A DNA stretch of 16,455 bases from Candidatus Sumerlaeota bacterium. GTDB taxonomy: Bacteria > Sumerlaeota > Sumerlaeia > MWCT01. A program made the translations under genes and the position numbers. The notes under the pieces were generated by a model. That model worked only from the letters and a program-made list of their open reading frames with translations, was not told the DNA's origin and ran no database searches. Below are positions 13,773 to 16,455 of this stretch, piece after piece; position 1 is the first letter of the stretch; each line of letters starts with the position of its first letter. Where the stretch lies: NCBI GenBank assembly GCA_026398545.1, contig JAPLSR010000242.1, positions 1-16,455 of the forward strand, written 5' to 3'.

Positions 13773-15854
13773 TCATTTTGACAGGAGCCCCGATCCAGCC
13801 GTCGCTAGCGCTTTGGCGGAGTCGGCTACCCGCCCGCGAAGGGTAATGTCGTCAGTGATTATAACCATCTCGGTTAGCTTCACATCATCCATCTGAAATA
13901 TGAATGCGCCCTTTTCAGGCTTTAAAACGACAGGATGCACCGAAGGATACCCCACGCGGAAGGCATCCACCGGTTTCATCCAGGGCGGTGTGCGAAATGT
14001 GACCGTCGCCTTCTTCACCGGTTCATAATACGTCCCAGCCCTGTCGGAAGCGTGGTCGCGGTTGATAAAAACCAAAACAGTGGTATGGGCGCCGCAAAAA
14101 AGAGTCCTCGCCATCAGCCAGGATGGCTTTGCGCTTGTAAAAGGGTCTGTCATCTTCCTGCCCCAAGCCGCGGGATGTGAGGTTACAAGTAGAGACTCCA
14201 CGGCGCGCGCCTCGGCATTGAGCATCCTCATCTCATTCATCATGGCAATAGCGGCGGGGTCGTCCGAACCGCACCCCTTAAATTCACCGTAAGGTGTGAA
14301 CCACCAGTATGAGATTCCCTTCGCGCCGGCGGCGAGGGCGCAATAAAACTCAATCCGTTTCTCCTCGGGCGTGCCATAGCGGAAGACACGATTCTCAATC
14401 TCATGTGAGACGGCGTTGAGGATGATATGCAAGGGATGCGGCTCACAGCCAGCCCGCGCCATCTCCGCCGAGGCATAAACACAAAAGGGTGTATAATATC
14501 GCCCCAGCCAGCCCGGATGACGCCAGTAAACATCCTTCAGATGTGCCTGATAATACGGGTCAATGGATAAGATATCCGCTAACTGCCCATACATGAACCA
14601 GTTCTGCGGCTTGTAGGTCTCATCCAAATTGAGAAGCGTGAGTGTGCGCGGGTCTGTGGCAACCCATCTCCCCTGCCGTTCCGCAAGCCCCTGCGCATAA
14701 GTCCCGAGTCGCCTGTCGTTGGGCAGGTTATTCACGGCATATTCGTGGGCATCAGGTTCGTCTAATAAGAATCTCGCATACAATACAGGACTGCGGCAGT
14801 CCGCCTTGTTCGGGTCGCGCGCAAGAAAATGAAGTCCCATCTCCCCCATGAGTTTCAACCCCTCCGACCCCTCCAGAAAGCCTGTGTGGCTCCCTGCCAT
14901 GCTCATGTGAGCATTGAAGAGATGGTCATGAAATGCGGCGCATGTGTCGCGCGCCTGTTCAGGCACTGTCGCCCCCCTGTTTCGATACCCCCACATACCG
15001 AGGGCAAAAAAGGCATCCCGCGCGCGGATAATGGCGGCGGCGCTCCGACCCGACCGGTCAGTTACGGCAACATAATGAAAAGAGCCGTATTCCCAGGGCG
15101 GGGATAAAGGAATCTCAACAGGCAGGAACCCGGCGCAACTCGCCAACGTCCCCGTGCTTTCAGCATCCATTCTTTTCCCATCGAGGAAAATCTCCTTCAG
15201 GATAAAATCTGCGCCCGCCCTGTCACGGATGTATAGAAACAGCCGGTCTATCTTATCACTGAAGGAGATGGAGGCAATGGTGAGCGTGGCGGGGGTTGTT
15301 GAAATCCTGACTGGAGGTGTCAAGCCATCGCCGGTCTTCAGCCGCAGGGAGAGAACCTTTTCATCTGTCACGTGGCGAAACCTCACAGTCGCCTCCCCGT
15401 ATGCGCCCGCCGGTAGAGGATTTGGTCGCACCTGGAACCAGACCGGTTCTCCGAGTTTGTCCAGCCGAGCCACAACATCGGGTGGTGTGACGGATGAGTC
15501 ATTCAGATGATAGCTTGCAGCCCGGATTCCCCTATGCTCTCGGTGTCTCGGTAAGAGATGTTCCGCAAGGTTAATCTCATTTACAAGGACGCCATCAATA
15601 GCGGTTTCATGGGGCAATGTATTCTGAAAAAAGAGGCGCAGTGTAGCGCCCGACGGCACAAGCTCCCCGTAAGCCTTCCCCTCGCCCATGCCGTATTTCA
15701 AATCATACCCGTCGATAATCCAGGGCAGGAGTTGCGGAAGTTCCGCGTCGGGCAGAAATTCAGAAGTTGTTATCTTGACTTCCGCCGGAGCGGGCGAAAG
15801 CGACAACATTACCATCATCAGGACACAATATTTGACAAATCCGGAATTTCTCAT
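13773..15854 (-). CDS. Secreted glycoside-hydrolase-like protein (TIM-barrel type), substrate unknown
   Basis: The product has 693 residues. ATG 15854 has AAGGGG about 9 nt upstream. Residues 1-24 are a signal peptide (cleavage near PAPA/E). Residues 25-285 look all-beta and probably form one or two sandwich domains. Residues 285-570 look like a TIM barrel: ALGMWGYRNRG (284-294), FNAHMS, YARFLLDEPDAHEY (359-372), WFMYGQLADILSIDPYY (419-435) and a final strand GAKGISYWWFTPYGEFKG (510-527). Candidate catalytic acids are D365, E366, D368 and D432, by analogy with clan GH-A enzymes, in which a DEP or NEP motif follows strand 4. I cannot assign a GH family. Residues 575-675 look like a C-terminal beta domain. 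A translated repeat gives SAKALATAG at 679-687, six residues before the end. The gene is divergent from the sigma factor gene, and 154 nt separate it from the AftB-like gene. Confidence 0.7.
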   Translation of the reverse strand: MRNSGFVKYCVLMMVMLSLSPAPAEVKITTSEFLPDAELPQLLPWIIDGYDLKYGMGEGKAYGELVPSGATLRLFFQNTLPHETAIDGVLVNEINLAEHLLPRHREHRGIRAASYHLNDSSVTPPDVVARLDKLGEPVWFQVRPNPLPAGAYGEATVRFRHVTDEKVLSLRLKTGDGLTPPVRISTTPATLTIASISFSDKIDRLFLYIRDRAGADFILKEIFLDGKRMDAESTGTLASCAGFLPVEIPLSPPWEYGSFHYVAVTDRSGRSAAAIIRARDAFFALGMWGYRNRGATVPEQARDTCAAFHDHLFNAHMSMAGSHTGFLEGSEGLKLMGEMGLHFLARDPNKADCRSPVLYARFLLDEPDAHEYAVNNLPNDRRLGTYAQGLAERQGRWVATDPRTLTLLNLDETYKPQNWFMYGQLADILSIDPYYQAHLKDVYWRHPGWLGRYYTPFCVYASAEMARAGCEPHPLHIILNAVSHEIENRVFRYGTPEEKRIEFYCALAAGAKGISYWWFTPYGEFKGCGSDDPAAIAMMNEMRMLNAEARAVESLLVTSHPAAWGRKMTDPFTSAKPSWLMARTLFCGAHTTVLVFINRDHASDRAGTYYEPVKKATVTFRTPPWMKPVDAFRVGYPSVHPVVLKPEKGAFIFQMDDVKLTEMVIITDDITLRGRVADSAKALATAGSGLLSK
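13794..13827 (-). repeat. 34-bp coding repeat, copy 3
   Basis: On the plus strand it starts TCCAGCCGTCGCTAGCGC and ends GGAGTCGGCT. The reverse strand closes with AGCCG and CGGCT arms. It codes SAKALATAG in the last 15 residues of the secreted hydrolase-like protein, in the same reading register as copy 2. Confidence 0.85.
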
Positions 15855-16010
15855 TTGAAAACCCCTTGCATATAATGTAACAAATTTTTCACAATTATCC
15901 GAAAAATAAAGAAAAAACTGCGCAGGAACAGATGGAATTGATAAATATGTATAAAATTAATTCTGACCTGCATAAGCTTACTACCCCTCCCGCGTGTCAT
16001 ATATGATGAA

Positions 16011-16024
16011 CACCTCATGAGGTG
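16011..16024. promoter_or_regulatory. 14-bp perfect palindrome upstream of the sigma factor gene
   Basis: CACCTCATGAGGTG is a perfect palindrome. Its last base touches the GGGGGAG that is the likely ribosome binding site for the GTG at 16038. It could be an operator or, as RNA, a small hairpin (CACCT/AGGTG, CATG loop) beside the ribosome binding site. No regulator gene is adjacent. Confidence 0.4.
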
Positions 16025-16037
16025 GGGGAGACATCCT

Positions 16038-16455
16038 GTGGATGACGCAACGCTGGCACGGGCGGCAGCTCACGGCGAACAGGACGCCTTTGCAACTCTG
16101 TTCGAACGCTATAGACATCTTGTCTATTCCATCGCATGGAAAATCACCCTCAATGTGGAGGATTCTCTTGATGTGACGCAGAATGTCTTCGCTCGCCTTG
16201 CGGAAAAAATAGGGAGATATCAGGGTCGGGGGGCGTTCCGCTCATGGCTTGCTACAATTGCGGCAAATGAGGCTGTCAACATCCTCCGCCGTCCCGAAAG
16301 GCGCTGCGAAATGCCAACGGAACCTGACATTATCGCATCCATCATTGACGAAAAACATGCGGGCAACAATCCGCAAAAAACCATTGAGACGCAGGAGCGG
16401 CGGGATCTGGTTGAAAAAGCCATGGCAGGGCTCTCCCCACAACAGCGCGCTATCT
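16038..16455 (+). CDS. ECF-type RNA polymerase sigma factor (3' end outside window)
   Basis: The frame stays open to the right edge. I prefer GTG 16038, since GGGGGAG (16024-16030) lies 7 nt upstream and the protein then starts VDDATLARAAAHGEQDAF, as ECF sigma factors usually do. ATG 16017 in the same frame would add seven residues but lies inside the palindrome without a ribosome binding site. Region 2 is clear: AFATLFERYRHLVYSIA, then VEDSLDVTQNVFARL (the DVxQxVF core that binds the -10 element and core enzyme), then GAFRSWLATIAANEAVNILRR. The sequence ends in the start of region 4, LVEKAMAGLSPQQRAI, so most of the -35-binding helix-turn-helix is missing. No anti-sigma factor is visible; one may lie downstream. 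Its targets are unknown, although the neighbouring secreted and surface-glycan genes are candidates. Confidence 0.93.
   Translation, partial: MDDATLARAAAHGEQDAFATLFERYRHLVYSIAWKITLNVEDSLDVTQNVFARLAEKIGRYQGRGAFRSWLATIAANEAVNILRRPERRCEMPTEPDIIASIIDEKHAGNNPQKTIETQERRDLVEKAMAGLSPQQRAI

Overview
This window looks like a chromosomal segment of an uncultured Gram-negative-type (diderm) bacterium. The content fits: secreted proteins with ordinary Sec signal peptides, an O-antigen ligase-like membrane protein, lipid-linked-sugar (GT-C) glycosyltransferases, a membrane-anchored kinase-like TPR protein and an ECF sigma factor. Overall the density of degenerate repeats, the secreted proteins joined by P/T-rich linkers to carbohydrate-binding domains, and an N-terminal domain of the 'NYQG' type remind me of candidate-phylum genomes (Omnitrophota, Sumerlaeota, Hydrogenedentota or similar). 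That placement is a guess; there is no rRNA, tRNA or ribosomal protein here to test it.

Layout. 1-1168 (minus) is a secreted repeat protein that runs off the left edge, with 162-bp repeats of probable beta-propeller type. Divergent from it, 1445-2875 (plus) encodes a secreted two-domain protein of unknown function with a C-terminal carbohydrate-binding-like domain. Next come a small cysteine-rich DUF2284 protein (2958-3455, minus), a divergent orphan [2Fe-2S] subunit of the xanthine dehydrogenase/CO dehydrogenase type (3674-4153, plus), and a membrane-anchored pseudokinase-TPR protein (4229-5875, plus).

From 5909 to 13618 there is a probable surface-polysaccharide block: an O-antigen ligase/polymerase (minus), a decayed GT4 glycosyltransferase pseudogene (plus), a 995-residue GT39-like membrane glycosyltransferase with a long beta-rich C-terminal half (plus), and an AftB-like GT-C protein (minus). 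Upstream of that last gene is a 693-residue secreted glycoside-hydrolase-like protein (13773-15854, minus). The window ends inside an ECF sigma factor gene (plus) preceded by a perfect 14-bp palindrome. The likely shared theme is building, ligating and remodelling of cell-surface glycans, but the genes lie on both strands and do not form one operon.

The most unusual content is repeat DNA. A 34-bp repeat sits inside three neighbouring protein-coding genes and is translated in all of them, giving SAKALATAG near the C-terminus of two unrelated proteins. A 17-bp palindrome (core TCCGCCTCAGGCGGA) occurs at two intergenic sites. Degenerate 9-bp-period arrays occur in at least four intergenic places. 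The 524-nt gap at 7451-7974 holds two such arrays, a 21-bp direct repeat and a possible gene remnant.
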